DNA of 64,000 nt from Clostridiales bacterium. Its GTDB lineage: Bacteria; Bacillota; Clostridia; Christensenellales; CAG-138. Below are positions 35,261 through 44,179 of this stretch, piece by piece (the stretch's first letter is position 1; every line of letters begins with the position of its first letter). Under the pieces are notes generated by a model. It was not told where the DNA came from. It searched no databases and was given only the letters and a program-made list of their open reading frames with translations. The stretch covers positions 1-64,000 of the forward strand of contig SFIR01000001.1 of the NCBI GenBank assembly GCA_004556165.1. Reading direction: 5' to 3'. The position numbers were made by a program, and so were the translations under genes.

Positions 35261-35402
35261 ATATTGAAGGATTGCGCCGAATGCGCTTTTTTATTCGACA
35301 AATAAAAACAGAATTCCAAATAATTCTTGTTATAACTTCGCTCATAACGGAGAAATTAAGAACAACACGGCGAGAGAAAATGATTTTTCGGGCCCGTGAT
35401 AT

Positions 35403-35451
35403 GCTGCACCGTTCCCGTGCTGCTCCGATGAGAAGCCGAGAACGGAGCAGC
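35403..35451 (+). promoter_or_regulatory. Alternative hairpins in the leader of the first SASP gene
   Basis: GAACGGAGCAGC (35440-35451) can pair with GCTGCACCGTTC (35403-35414, one mismatch) or, through its CGGAGCAGC, with GCTGCTCCG (35419-35427, perfect). Both folds end about 20 nt before the SASP start. They may set message stability or translation timing. Confidence 0.4.
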
Positions 35452-35470
35452 GCAATGAGGAGGTGAAAAC

Positions 35471-35674
35471 ATGTCCGGAAGAAACAGGAGGGTGCTTGTT
35501 CCCGAAGCAAAGCGCGCCATGGATAAATTCAAAAATGAAATTGCGAATTCCATGAACATTGAGCTGAAGGAGGGGTACAACGGAGATATTTCCGCCCACG
35601 ATGCAGGCAGGATCGGCGGCCAAATGGTCAAAAGCATGGTTGAATATGCTGAAAAGAATATGAAAACCGAATAG
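35471..35674 (+). CDS. Alpha/beta-type small acid-soluble spore protein
   Basis: The protein has 67 residues. It has the SASP core: KFKNEIANSMNIELKEGYNG (GPR-protease region and DNA-contact helix) followed by GDISAHDAGRIGGQMVKSMV. These proteins coat forespore DNA in an A-like form and protect it from UV and heat; they are degraded at germination. GGAGGTG precedes the ATG. A second paralogue follows 70 nt downstream. Confidence 0.95.
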   Translation: MSGRNRRVLVPEAKRAMDKFKNEIANSMNIELKEGYNGDISAHDAGRIGGQMVKSMVEYAEKNMKTE

Positions 35675-35743
35675 GATAATGCCTGAAACACTATGAAAGC
35701 CGTACCGAGTGCGGAACGGCTGTTCAGGAAAGGAGTAAAGAAA

Positions 35744-35956
35744 ATGACCAACAACAATTCCAGCAATTCTATGAATCCTAAGGAAGCAAAGCAGAAGCTC
35801 AATTCCTTCAAGAATGAGGTTGCAAGTTCCATGAACATCAATCTCCAGCAGGGCTACAACGGCGACATCACTGCACGCGATGCAGGTCGTATCGGCGGCC
35901 AGATGGTAAAGCGTATGATCGAATACGCCGAGCAGAACATGCAGGGTCAGAACTAA
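35744..35956 (+). CDS. Alpha/beta-type small acid-soluble spore protein, second copy
   Basis: The start is ATG at 35744 after AAAGGAG; an upstream in-frame ATG at 35693 would add a Lys/Arg-rich stretch with no ribosome site. The product is 70 residues with an Asn/Ser-rich N terminus, then KLNSFKNEVASSMNINLQQG and GDITARDAGRIGGQMVKRMI. It is about two-thirds identical to the first SASP in the core. A strong terminator follows. Expression in the forespore under sigma-G is expected from the family. Confidence 0.95.
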   Translation: MTNNNSSNSMNPKEAKQKLNSFKNEVASSMNINLQQGYNGDITARDAGRIGGQMVKRMIEYAEQNMQGQN

Positions 35957-35980
35957 GAAACCTCTTTAGTTCTAAAGAAA

Positions 35981-36003
35981 AACCACCGGTGCGGTGGTTT
36001 TTT
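35981..36003 (+). terminator. Terminator after the SASP pair
   Basis: AACCACC (35981-35987) pairs with GGTGGTT (35993-35999) around a 5-nt loop and is followed by TTTT. Confidence 0.88.
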
Positions 36004-36075
36004 GCGTATTAGGAGCGGCTGTCCGTCAAAAATCCCCTTCCGCTCGGAAAACAGGAAAATATAATGCAAAATCTC

Positions 36076-36104
36076 TTGCAGTGCAAACGAAAAAATAGTA
36101 CAAT
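36076..36104 (+). promoter_or_regulatory. Promoter of the ptb-buk operon
   Basis: TTGCAG (36076-36081) and TACAAT (36099-36104) are separated by 17 bp, about 70 nt upstream of the ptb ATG. Confidence 0.7.
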
Positions 36105-36174
36105 ACAGTGGTGAAGAAAGGAACGGCAGCGGCTGTTCCCACACATTGATAATTATTATCTGGAGGACTAATCC

Positions 36175-37086
36175 ATGGCAATCAAATCCTTTGATGACCT
36201 CATTGCAAAGGTCAAATCCGGCAAAAAATCCACCGTTGCACTCGTCTGCGCGAATGATGAGCATGCGCTTCAGGCGGTTATCCATGCTTCCGATATAGTA
36301 AATGCCGTTCTCGTCGTCGAAAAGGACAAGGTCGAAGACCTCAATAACCTTCTTGCAGAGCTCGGCAAGAATCCCTCGGATTTCGATATCGAAGTCGTTC
36401 CCGAGGGTATGCATCCCAGCGTTTGCGCTGCAAAGCTCATCCATGCAGGCAAAGCCGATTTCCTTATGAAGGGCAAGATAATGACAGGCAATCTTCTGAA
36501 GGGCGTTCTTGCTCCGGAAGCAGAGCTGCGTACCGGAGGGCTGATGAGCCATGTCATGCTCTTTGAGGTCCCGGGTTATCATAAGCTTCTCGGCGTTACC
36601 GACGGCGGCATGTGCACCTATCCCGACCTTGAAAAGAAGATCGGCATCGTAAAGAACGCTGTTGAGTTCTTCCACGGCATCGGCGTTGAGAAGCCCAATG
36701 TTGCAGCTCTCTGCGCTATCGAGACCGTAAACCCCAAGATGCAGGAGACCGTGGACGGTGCGGAGCTCAAGCGTATGAGCCTTGCAGGCGAACTCGGCGA
36801 ATGCTATGTTGAAGGCCCCATAAGCTATGACCTCGCAATGGTTCCTGAGCTTTCGGAGGTCAAGGGCTATACCGCTTGCCCCTGCTGCGGCGATTTCGAT
36901 ATTCTGCTCGTACCCGAGATCGTTGTCGGAAATGTTCTCGGCAAGTGCCTTACCTATACCGCAGGCGGCCGCATGGCGGGCCTCATCATGGGCTGCAAGG
37001 TTCCCATCGTTCTTACCAGCCGCGGCTCCAGCGCAGATGAAAAGTATTACAGCCTCGCAATGGGCGCAGGCTTCGTAGGCAAATAA
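36175..37086 (+). CDS. ptb: Phosphate butyryltransferase
   Basis: The protein has 303 residues of the phosphate acyltransferase fold (PTA_PTB). Recognisable segments are FLMKGKIMTGNLLKGVL in the centre and the C-terminal GCKVPIVLTSRGSSADEKYYS. It converts butyryl-CoA and phosphate to butyryl-phosphate. With buk 9 nt downstream it forms the classic kinase route to butyrate with ATP gain. Branched-chain acyl-CoAs are alternative substrates. No crotonyl-CoA pathway genes are in the window. Confidence 0.93.
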   Translation: MAIKSFDDLIAKVKSGKKSTVALVCANDEHALQAVIHASDIVNAVLVVEKDKVEDLNNLLAELGKNPSDFDIEVVPEGMHPSVCAAKLIHAGKADFLMKGKIMTGNLLKGVLAPEAELRTGGLMSHVMLFEVPGYHKLLGVTDGGMCTYPDLEKKIGIVKNAVEFFHGIGVEKPNVAALCAIETVNPKMQETVDGAELKRMSLAGELGECYVEGPISYDLAMVPELSEVKGYTACPCCGDFDILLVPEIVVGNVLGKCLTYTAGGRMAGLIMGCKVPIVLTSRGSSADEKYYSLAMGAGFVGK

Positions 37087-37095
37087 GATTCGCTT

Positions 37096-38199
37096 ATGGA
37101 AAGAATTTTAGTTATCAATCCGGGTTCGACCTCGACAAAGATCGCTGTTTTCGATGATAAGGCTCAGGTCATGGCAGCGACCATCCGTCACCCTCTTGAA
37201 GAGCTCAAGGGTTATACTTGGGTAATGGATCAGTTCGAATACCGCATGAAGCATATCAACCAAACGCTTGAGGAGAAGAACATAGATAAATCGACCCTGA
37301 CCTGCGTTATGGCAAGAGGCGGACTGCTTCCGCCCGTACCCTCCGGTGCGTTTATAGTCAATCAGGAAATGATGGATTATTTCTACGCAGCAAAGGTCAA
37401 TGTTCATATTTCCAACCTTGCCTGCGTGCTCGCAGATGCTATCGCCCGGCCGCTCGGCATTCCGGCAATGGTTTATGACCCGGTCGCTGTCGATGAGCTC
37501 TTGCCCGTAGCAAGGGTCACGGGCATGCCCGATGCACCTAAGGTCAGCCGCGGTCATGTGCTCAACAGCCGCGCAATGGCAAGGAAATGCGCCGAGGAAA
37601 TGGGTATACCCTTTGAAGAGGGGACTTTCATAGTGGATCATATCGGCGGCGGCTGCTCGACATGGCTCATACATAAGGGCAAGTGCATTGATTGCTACAG
37701 CGATGATGACGCAGGCTTTGCGCCGGAGCGCTGCGGCAAGATACAGGCAATGGAGCTCGCAATGCTCTGCTACAGCGGTAAGTATACTAAAGACGAGATG
37801 AGCCGCTATATCAGGGGCAAATCCGGCTTTGCAGCTCTGCTCGGTACGAGCGACGCCATGGAGGTCGAGAAGAACTATCTTGCAGGCGATGAAAAGACAA
37901 GGCTTGCAGTCGAAGCAATGGGCATAGGCCACGCAAAGGGTATTGCCGATCTTGCAAGCGTAGTGAACGGCAAGGTGGATCAGATTATCATTACCGGAGG
38001 TCTTGCGTACTTCAAAGGACTAATGGATATTATCCGTGAGCATGTCGAGTGGATCGCTCCCATGCGTCTGATGCCCGGCGAGCGCGAGATGGAAGCCCTT
38101 GCACTCGGCGGACTCCGCGTCCTTCGCGGCGAAGAGGAAGCGCACGAATTCCATATAAATAAGAATTCGTTTTTGCGTGAAACGCCGAAAAAGGGATAA
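37096..38199 (+). CDS. buk: Butyrate kinase
   Basis: The protein has 367 residues of the acetokinase superfamily (ASKHA fold): N-terminal ILVINPGSTSTKIAVFDD, the FIVDHIGGGCSTWL phosphate-binding segment, and IITGGLAYFKGLMDIIREHV near the C terminus. It transfers phosphate from butyryl-phosphate to ADP. The tight operon with ptb supports butyrate over acetate as the main product. The end of the gene is followed closely by the thioredoxin gene. Confidence 0.95.
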   Translation: MERILVINPGSTSTKIAVFDDKAQVMAATIRHPLEELKGYTWVMDQFEYRMKHINQTLEEKNIDKSTLTCVMARGGLLPPVPSGAFIVNQEMMDYFYAAKVNVHISNLACVLADAIARPLGIPAMVYDPVAVDELLPVARVTGMPDAPKVSRGHVLNSRAMARKCAEEMGIPFEEGTFIVDHIGGGCSTWLIHKGKCIDCYSDDDAGFAPERCGKIQAMELAMLCYSGKYTKDEMSRYIRGKSGFAALLGTSDAMEVEKNYLAGDEKTRLAVEAMGIGHAKGIADLASVVNGKVDQIIITGGLAYFKGLMDIIREHVEWIAPMRLMPGEREMEALALGGLRVLRGEEEAHEFHINKNSFLRETPKKG

Positions 38200-38233
38200 A
38201 CTAACTAAGATAAATATTGATGGAGGTATAACT

Positions 38234-38539
38234 ATGGAACTGGAGCTTACTCTTGATAATTTCGATGCAGCAATCTCGGAATCAACTCCGATAATTGTAG
38301 ATTTCTGGGCAAGCTGGTGCGGCCCCTGCCGCATGCTCGCAGGCACTGTTGAGCAGGTTGCGAATGAGAGCGACGGCAGCTATCGCGTAGGCAAGGTCAA
38401 TGTCGATGAGCAGCCCGAGCTTGCAAAGCGTTATAAGGTCATGAGCATTCCGACACTTATCGTCTTCAAAAACGGTGAGATAGTTAATCAGTCGGTAGGC
38501 GTGATCCCCAAGGGAAAGATGCTCGAAATGCTGAAATAA
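38234..38539 (+). CDS. trxA: Thioredoxin
   Basis: The start is ATG at 38234 after GGAGG; an earlier in-frame start at 38177 lies inside buk and is rejected. The product is 101 residues with FWASWCGPC (active-site Cys pair) and the cis-Pro turn SIPTLIVFKNG. It reduces disulfides in the cytoplasm and is likely recharged by the TrxB encoded at 44.5-45.4 kb. It lies 34 nt after buk and may share its transcript. Confidence 0.95.
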   Translation: MELELTLDNFDAAISESTPIIVDFWASWCGPCRMLAGTVEQVANESDGSYRVGKVNVDEQPELAKRYKVMSIPTLIVFKNGEIVNQSVGVIPKGKMLEMLK

Positions 38540-38555
38540 TCCGCTTAATATGATG

Positions 38556-38584
38556 AACGGGGCTGCTGAAAAGCAGTCCCGTTC
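38556..38584 (+). terminator. Hairpin after trxA
   Basis: AACGGG...CTGCT pairs with AGCAG...CCCGTT around GAAA, with one mismatch inside. There is no clean U-run, but the position between convergent genes suits a bidirectional terminator. Confidence 0.6.
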
Positions 38585-38600
38585 GCGTTAATAGAATTCG

Positions 38601-39974
38601 TTATCTTTCAGCCGGTACCATTTCATTTTCCCGGATGGTCACAATGGTTTTTTCAATGCGGTGATCCCGTATTTCAAGCACGTTAATATGCATATCTTCA
38701 TAATCCGTCTCAAAAGTCTTGCCGTCGGGTACGATGCTGCCGTATTCGGCAAAGACGAATCCGCCGAAGGTATCATATTCGCCCTCGGGGAATTTTCGCC
38801 TGAGAGCATGGGTAACATCATCAAGAAACGCGGAACCCGGTATTTTCCAGGTGTTGTCATCGACCTTAATGATGTCCTCGTCTGCTTCGGAAGGATCATC
38901 CTCATCGTCAATATCGCCGACGAGCTGCTCAAGGAGGTCGTTCATGGTGATAATACCGGATACTCCGCCGTATTCGTCCAGCACGACCGCCATACTGCGC
39001 CTGCCGTGCTGCATGTTCTTAAAGAGAATGTCGGCTTTGACGCCTTCGGGTACGAAGTAAGGCTGGCGGACTGCGTTGTTCATGACGCTGTCAATGCTGC
39101 GCTCCGAGAGCCTGAAATAATCCTTTGCGTTGAGTATGCCGACGATATCATCCGCTGTCTCGCCGCATACGGGGTAGAGTGAATGCCTCGTTTCATGGAT
39201 TATTTTATCCCATTCGGAAATATCATCCTCAAGGCTGAGCATGATAATGTCGGTGCGGTGAGTTGCAATCTCTTCGGCAGTCAGGTCATCAAATTCAAAT
39301 ACGTTCTGGATGAGCTCCTTTTCGGTATTGTCGATAGTACCCTTTTCACTGCCGACGTCAACCATCATGCGTATTTCTTCCTCGGTAACATCGTCATCCT
39401 CCTGGTTGGGGTCAATCTTCATCAGCCTCAGTACGCCGTTGGTGGATTTGGTGAGCAGCCATACGAGCGGAGCAAAGATAACGGATACGAATGAGAGCAT
39501 ACCGCTCATGCCGAGGCCCATGCTTTCGGCTTTCTTCATCGCAATACGCTTGGGGACAAGCTCGCCGAAAACCAGTGTAATATACGAAAGAATGATGGTA
39601 ATAACGATAACCGCTACGGAGTTGGGAAGCCCCGGTATCAGCTTTTCAAGGTAAACTGCAAAGTTTCCGGCTGCAAACGCACTGCCGAGGAAGCCTGCGA
39701 GCGTGATAGCGACCTGAATGGTCGAAAGAAATCTTGCCGGCTGGCTTGTAAGCTTTTTGAGCTTAACCGCTCGCTTGTCGCCTTCCGAAGCGAGCTTATT
39801 GAGCTTTGCATCGTTGATTGAGATAACGGCTATCTCGGCGCAGGCAAAGACTGCGTTGATGAAGATGAGTACGATCTGGAGAAGTATCTGAAAGATGAGC
39901 GTACTCGGATTTGCTGCATTTACGGCAGCGGCATCGGAAAACATGCATATGAGTGGGTCGATGTCGGTTGTCAT
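38601..39974 (-). CDS. CNNM/CorC-family membrane protein with CBS pair
   Basis: The protein has 457 residues. A DUF21 (CNNM) transmembrane domain (about 20-210, four hydrophobic helices; GELVPKRIAMKKAE) is followed by two CBS domains (about 235-360; GGVSGIITMNDLLE) and a C-terminal CorC_HlyC domain ending near 450. The family includes magnesium/cobalt efflux regulators and, historically, hemolysin-annotated proteins. The hemolysin label should not be taken literally. It is inserted in the cytoplasmic membrane and probably senses adenine nucleotides through the CBS pair. Confidence 0.9.
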   Translation of the reverse strand: MTTDIDPLICMFSDAAAVNAANPSTLIFQILLQIVLIFINAVFACAEIAVISINDAKLNKLASEGDKRAVKLKKLTSQPARFLSTIQVAITLAGFLGSAFAAGNFAVYLEKLIPGLPNSVAVIVITIILSYITLVFGELVPKRIAMKKAESMGLGMSGMLSFVSVIFAPLVWLLTKSTNGVLRLMKIDPNQEDDDVTEEEIRMMVDVGSEKGTIDNTEKELIQNVFEFDDLTAEEIATHRTDIIMLSLEDDISEWDKIIHETRHSLYPVCGETADDIVGILNAKDYFRLSERSIDSVMNNAVRQPYFVPEGVKADILFKNMQHGRRSMAVVLDEYGGVSGIITMNDLLEQLVGDIDDEDDPSEADEDIIKVDDNTWKIPGSAFLDDVTHALRRKFPEGEYDTFGGFVFAEYGSIVPDGKTFETDYEDMHINVLEIRDHRIEKTIVTIRENEMVPAER

Positions 39975-40213
39975 GGTTATGTTTTATTTCTCGCTCGCGG
40001 ATTTTGCGTACAAAAAAGCACAGCCTCGCGGAAATACGGAGGTCATGCACGAATTCAACTTTATTCCGAATGAGTTGGGATTATCGGAGTCGCTGTCGCA
40101 ACTGTCGTCCACAAGCTTTCCTTTCTGCGGTCATTCCGCCTAAAATCACAGTGCATTATACACCTATGCAGTCCGTTTGTCAATACCTTTTTTCTATATT
40201 CTATTCAGAATGA

Positions 40214-40243
40214 ATAAAAAAGGAACTGCATTCGGCAGCTCCT
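40214..40243 (-). terminator. Terminator of tatD
   Basis: On the minus strand AGGAGCTGC pairs with GCAGTTCCT (one mismatch) around CGAAT and is followed by TTTTTTA. It lies 7 nt past the tatD stop. Confidence 0.85.
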
Positions 40244-40249
40244 AAAAAA

Positions 40250-41020
40250 TCATTCTTTTATTCCGAAAGCTCGGACGGCATTATCATAGGTTATCTGCGC
40301 CATCTCTTTGGGATCGATTCCCTTGATCTCCGCAATTTTTTCGCAAGTAAAATGAATGAAGCTCGGGTCGTTGCGTTCACCACGGTGGGGAACGGGCGTC
40401 ATATACGGGCAGTCTGTCTCAAGCATTATAGAATCAAGTGGGAGAGCGGATACAACTTCGATGGGCTTTTTTGCGTTTTTGAAGGTAACAGCACCGCCGA
40501 AGCTGAATTTGAGCCCGAGGTCAAGGCATTCATATGCCGTTTCAACGCTGCCGGAATAGCAGTGCATGACTCCGCGGAGACCGTCACGGTGCGCACGCAG
40601 AATATCCATGCAGTCACCGAAGGCCTCGCGGATATGCAGCACCACGGGATACCCGAGCTGCTTTGCAAGGTCAAGCTGCTCCGCAAACCATTTTCGCTGA
40701 TCCTCACGGGGGGATAGGTCATAGTGATAGTCAAGCCCGATTTCACCGAGAGCCAGCATCTTTTCATGCTCAAGATACTTTTTTATCTCATCCATCAAGG
40801 CATTATTCATCACCCTTACATCATGGGGATGCATGCCGATGGTGCCGTAAACAAAGGGGTAACGCTCGAGAAGCTCGATAGTCCTTGATGCTGACCTTAC
40901 ATCACATGCAACATCTATAAACTTTTCCACTCCGGCATCCAGGAGCTTCGGAATCAGCTCATGCCTGTCAGCATCAAAGGCTTCATCGGAAAGATGCGCA
41001 TGCGTATCAAAAAGCTTCAT
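40250..41020 (-). CDS. tatD: TatD-family metal-dependent hydrolase
   Basis: The start is ATG at 41020, 8 nt after AGGAGG and overlapping the stop of the phosphohexomutase by 4 nt; a TTG two codons earlier is too close to that site. The product is 256 residues. All metal ligands are visible: DTHAH, GEIGLDY, VLHIRE, MHCYSG and ETDCPY. TatD enzymes are 3'-5' DNA/RNA exonucleases that help repair oxidised DNA and trim RNA. It is the last gene of the unit with the phosphohexomutase. Confidence 0.93.
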   Translation of the reverse strand: MKLFDTHAHLSDEAFDADRHELIPKLLDAGVEKFIDVACDVRSASRTIELLERYPFVYGTIGMHPHDVRVMNNALMDEIKKYLEHEKMLALGEIGLDYHYDLSPREDQRKWFAEQLDLAKQLGYPVVLHIREAFGDCMDILRAHRDGLRGVMHCYSGSVETAYECLDLGLKFSFGGAVTFKNAKKPIEVVSALPLDSIMLETDCPYMTPVPHRGERNDPSFIHFTCEKIAEIKGIDPKEMAQITYDNAVRAFGIKE

Positions 41021-42543
41021 TTGCAAAGCCTCCTCAGCGGTGCGTTATCGAGCTTGTCGAATCCTTCGACAGCGCCTAAAAGCGCCGCGGCGAGCAGCCT
41101 AAGCCCACCGACCGAGCTGCTTTCAAGATTGCAGGGCATGATTGGGTCGTGAAGACTGCGCCTTATGAGGAACCAGCCGTTGCCGTGCGCAGGATCTGCG
41201 TTAATCCGCACGCCCTCATAGTTTGGCGTTACGATCCCGAAGCCTTCACGGGAGGCAAAGTATTCCGTTACATGCTCAAGCACCCTTGCGGTATAGTCCG
41301 CAGTGTCGTCAAGAAGTACATTGAGCCTTGCTTCCGCGCTCTCCGCCGGCTCTTCGAGCGATGCGATAAGGTCATCAATACTGCGTCCGCTGCGCTTTGC
41401 ATTAACAAGCTCTATCAGCAGCTTAACTATTATGTACGCACCGTCGTCGAGGAAATAGTTCTCATAGAGTGCGCCGTGCCCGCTCGTTTCCATGGCGAAT
41501 ACGGCGTTTTCACCCTCTGCCATGAGCCTTTTTGCTTCGTTTATAACGTTGCGGTAACCGCGCTTGAAGCGGTGATGACGGCACCCGAGGGAAGAAATAA
41601 AATCGTTAAGACCTGTGGAGGTAATGGAGTCGGTAACGACAGTAATTGCGCCGTATTGCTTTGAAAGTATCGCAGCCATCATCGCGATAAGACGGTTGCG
41701 GTCGAGGGGGAGGGTACCGTTTTCAGTGGGAAGAACTGCTCCGGCACGGTCAACATCGGTATCAAAGATGATGCCGAAATCGGCATTGCTCTCGCTTACG
41801 GCGTCGCAGATGCTCTGCATCGCTTCGGCGTTTTCGGGATTGGGCTGATGATTGGGGAAGCTTCCGTCGGGTTCGAGATAGCGGCTTCCCGTTATATCGG
41901 CGCCGAGGGGAGAAAGCAAACGCTCGGCGAAGAATCCGCCTGCGCCGTTGCCGGCATCGACAACGATCCTAAAGCCGGTAAAAGGCTTTGCGTTCTCATC
42001 AAGACCGAGGTCACCGAGTATTTTTGCTTTAAGCCCGTAGATGTAGGGAGTCATTATATCAACTTTGCCGCATGCGCCGCGCTCACAGGCAGCAGTAAAA
42101 ACGCCGTTCGCCGCGGAAGCAAGGATGGCGGAGATGTCCTGCTTCTCAAGACCGCCGCTCGCAATAAAGAATTTCATGCCGTTGCGCTCCATGGGAAGGT
42201 GGCTTGCCGTCACCATGATGCCTGCGTCAAGATGAAGCTCATTTACGCAGCACATGAACATTGCAGGCGTGCTTGCCATACCGCCGTCATATGCGTTTGC
42301 GCCGACGAGGGTTATGCCGTCCGTAAGCCAAGAGGCTATCTCGGCACCGGTGAGCCTTGAATCCCTGCCGATGGCAATACGGAGCTCATTTATCGGTTTG
42401 CCGAGCTTTGCGGCAGTCCACTTTGCAAAGGCACTGCCGATATTAGTGCAGCTCTCTTCGGTCAGGTTAACCTCCTTGCCGCCGGGGACAGCAATAGCGA
42501 TGCCCCTTATGTCGCTTCCGTTCTGAAGTTTAGAATAATCCAT
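41017..42543 (-). CDS. Phosphomannomutase/phosphoglucomutase family enzyme
   Basis: The start is ATG at 42543 after GGAGAT; the upstream ATG at 42561 lacks a site. The product is 508 residues. The four-domain alpha-D-phosphohexomutase fold is indicated by the magnesium loop DTDVDRAG and the phosphoserine loop VTASHLPMERNG (Ser114). The loop reads TASHLP instead of the usual TASHNP, as in a subset of plant and bacterial paralogues. It interconverts hexose 1- and 6-phosphates for envelope sugars; which sugar is uncertain. It lies between the mreB-type gene and tatD, next to cell-wall functions. Confidence 0.88.
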   Translation of the reverse strand: MDYSKLQNGSDIRGIAIAVPGGKEVNLTEESCTNIGSAFAKWTAAKLGKPINELRIAIGRDSRLTGAEIASWLTDGITLVGANAYDGGMASTPAMFMCCVNELHLDAGIMVTASHLPMERNGMKFFIASGGLEKQDISAILASAANGVFTAACERGACGKVDIMTPYIYGLKAKILGDLGLDENAKPFTGFRIVVDAGNGAGGFFAERLLSPLGADITGSRYLEPDGSFPNHQPNPENAEAMQSICDAVSESNADFGIIFDTDVDRAGAVLPTENGTLPLDRNRLIAMMAAILSKQYGAITVVTDSITSTGLNDFISSLGCRHHRFKRGYRNVINEAKRLMAEGENAVFAMETSGHGALYENYFLDDGAYIIVKLLIELVNAKRSGRSIDDLIASLEEPAESAEARLNVLLDDTADYTARVLEHVTEYFASREGFGIVTPNYEGVRINADPAHGNGWFLIRRSLHDPIMPCNLESSSVGGLRLLAAALLGAVEGFDKLDNAPLRRLCK

Positions 42544-42560
42544 TTTTATCTCCGTTTCCA

Positions 42561-42589
42561 TAAAAAACGGGCGGAATACAAACCGCCCG
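42561..42589 (-). terminator. Terminator of the mreB-type gene
   Basis: On the minus strand CGGGCGG (42589-42583) pairs with CCGCCCG (42574-42568) around an 8-nt loop and is followed by TTTTTTA. It lies 20 nt after the mreB stop and directly ahead of the phosphohexomutase gene. Confidence 0.88.
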
Positions 42590-42608
42590 AAGGTATGTGA
42601 TTTTATCC

Positions 42609-43649
42609 TTATTCTTCAAAGTAATCGCCGCGGCGGTAATCGTAAAGAGCGCTTACCATGCCCTTGTCGATGTCGTCAAGAGCCTTGCCCGTACCGACTG
42701 CGACGCAGGATACGGGATCTTCCGCGACATAGCAGGGAACCTTTGTATGCTCGGTCACAAACTGATCCATGCCGTAGAGCAGTGCGCCGCCGCCGGTCAG
42801 ACAGATGCCGTTTTCGGCGATGTCGCTTGCAAGCTCGGGCGGAGTCTTTTCAAAGAGGGTGCGGATGGTTTCGATGATCTGCTGGAGGGGTTCTTCGAGT
42901 GCGTCGATCATCTCATTTGAACCGACGGTCACTGCCTGGGGCAGGCCGGATATGAGGTTACGCCCCTTAACGTCGATGAAAAGCTGCTCGCTGCGGGGGT
43001 ATGCGGAACCTATGCGGATTTTCATATCCTCAGCGGTGCGTTCACCGATGAGGAGGTTATGCTTCTTACGCATGTAGCGGACGATGGATTCATCGAATTT
43101 ATCGCCTGCGACCTTGATGGATTCGCTGAGTACGGAATTATCAAGGGAGATGACGGCAACGTCCGTCGTGCCGCCGCCGATATCAACGACCATATTGCCT
43201 CGCGGCTGGCTGATGTCTATGCCGGCACCGATAGCAGCAGCAATGGGTTCTTCTATTAGATAGGTATGACGGGAACCGGCTTCCTCGGTCGCCTCGATAA
43301 CGGAACGTTTTTCAACTTCTGTAACGCCCGAGGGTACGCAGACGACGACACGGGGCTTAAAGAACAGCTTTGTGCCGACGACCTTCTTTATGAAGTGATT
43401 TAAAAGCCTTTCGGTTATATCAAAATTCGATATGACGCCGTCGCGAAGCGGACGGATAGCGGCGATCTTTCCGGGAGTCCTTCCAAGCATGCGCCGAGCC
43501 TCCTCACCAACGGCGATGATGCGGCCGGTGCGCTTTTCAACTGCGACGACTGCCGGCTCGCGCAGCACGATGCCCTTGTTTTTAACATATACCAATACGC
43601 TCGAGGTACCGAGATCGATACCGATGTCGTTATATTCAAAAAGCCCCAT
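42609..43649 (-). CDS. mreB: MreB/Mbl rod-shape-determining actin homologue
   Basis: The start is ATG at 43649, 7 nt after AAAGG; the frame runs open upstream but without a ribosome site. The product is 346 residues, the family norm. The actin-fold phosphate loops are GIDLGTSSVLVY and VVDIGGGTTDVAVISL, and ICLTGGGALLYGMDQF is the adenosine motif. It forms membrane-bound filaments that guide side-wall synthesis. Mbl or MreBH is as likely as MreB; no mreC/mreD neighbour is present. Confidence 0.93.
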   Translation of the reverse strand: MGLFEYNDIGIDLGTSSVLVYVKNKGIVLREPAVVAVEKRTGRIIAVGEEARRMLGRTPGKIAAIRPLRDGVISNFDITERLLNHFIKKVVGTKLFFKPRVVVCVPSGVTEVEKRSVIEATEEAGSRHTYLIEEPIAAAIGAGIDISQPRGNMVVDIGGGTTDVAVISLDNSVLSESIKVAGDKFDESIVRYMRKKHNLLIGERTAEDMKIRIGSAYPRSEQLFIDVKGRNLISGLPQAVTVGSNEMIDALEEPLQQIIETIRTLFEKTPPELASDIAENGICLTGGGALLYGMDQFVTEHTKVPCYVAEDPVSCVAVGTGKALDDIDKGMVSALYDYRRGDYFEE

Positions 43650-43929
43650 ATTTTTACCTTTCTTTTTGATGAGAAGCCTAAGCCGAAATGCACGCTTATG
43701 CAGTAAGCAAATTCTCCCCATAAAAACGGGAATGCCCCGAGAATGTCTTATTTTTAGGAGAACAGGAAACAAACCTGATACCTTTTATTATTGTAACATT
43801 ATTCGGAAGGCTTTTACAAGAGCATTTTTGAGAAAATTTAAAAATTTTTCAATAAATTTAATTTTTCCTTGTCAGAAAATGGAGACAGATCAATATACTT
43901 ATACTGACAGCGGATCATAGGAGGTAAAT

Positions 43930-44127
43930 ATGTTCATTCCGATGCGCCCGTGCGCAAGAAAAACGCGCTGGAGAAAAAAACGAATACCGGGAGGAATCAC
44001 AAAGGCAATATGCTGCATCATAGGGATATTGCTTGCGGTGGGACTTTTGTTCCTTTGCCCCAAATGGCTGCTCGTCGTGATAATAGTTCTGATCTCGGTA
44101 GTGCTCGTGCTGCTTCTCAGATGCTGA
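43930..44127 (+). CDS. Small membrane protein, function unknown
   Basis: The protein has 65 residues, with AGGAGGT 6 nt before the ATG. A basic Cys/Arg-rich head (RPCARKTRWRKKRIPGG) is followed by one or two hydrophobic helices (residues 24-63) ending in RC. Convergent with the following gene and closed by a strong terminator, it looks like a genuine single-gene unit. I do not recognise the family. Confidence 0.7.
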   Translation: MFIPMRPCARKTRWRKKRIPGGITKAICCIIGILLAVGLLFLCPKWLLVVIIVLISVVLVLLLRC

Positions 44128-44131
44128 AAAA

Positions 44132-44164
44132 GGCAAAGGGAGAATTATAAGTCTTCCCTTTGCC
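44132..44164. terminator. Bidirectional terminator between convergent genes
   Basis: GGCAAAGGGA (44132-44141) pairs perfectly with TCCCTTTGCC (44155-44164) around a 13-nt loop. The upstream side is A-rich (CTGAAAAA), which gives a U-run for the minus strand; on the plus strand there is none. Confidence 0.75.
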
Positions 44165-44179
44165 GCGAACGACAGCAGT

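Noticed and set aside
38601..39974. Hemolysin
   Set aside because: The CNNM/CBS/CorC_HlyC layout is a membrane transport or sensing protein; the hemolysin name is historical.
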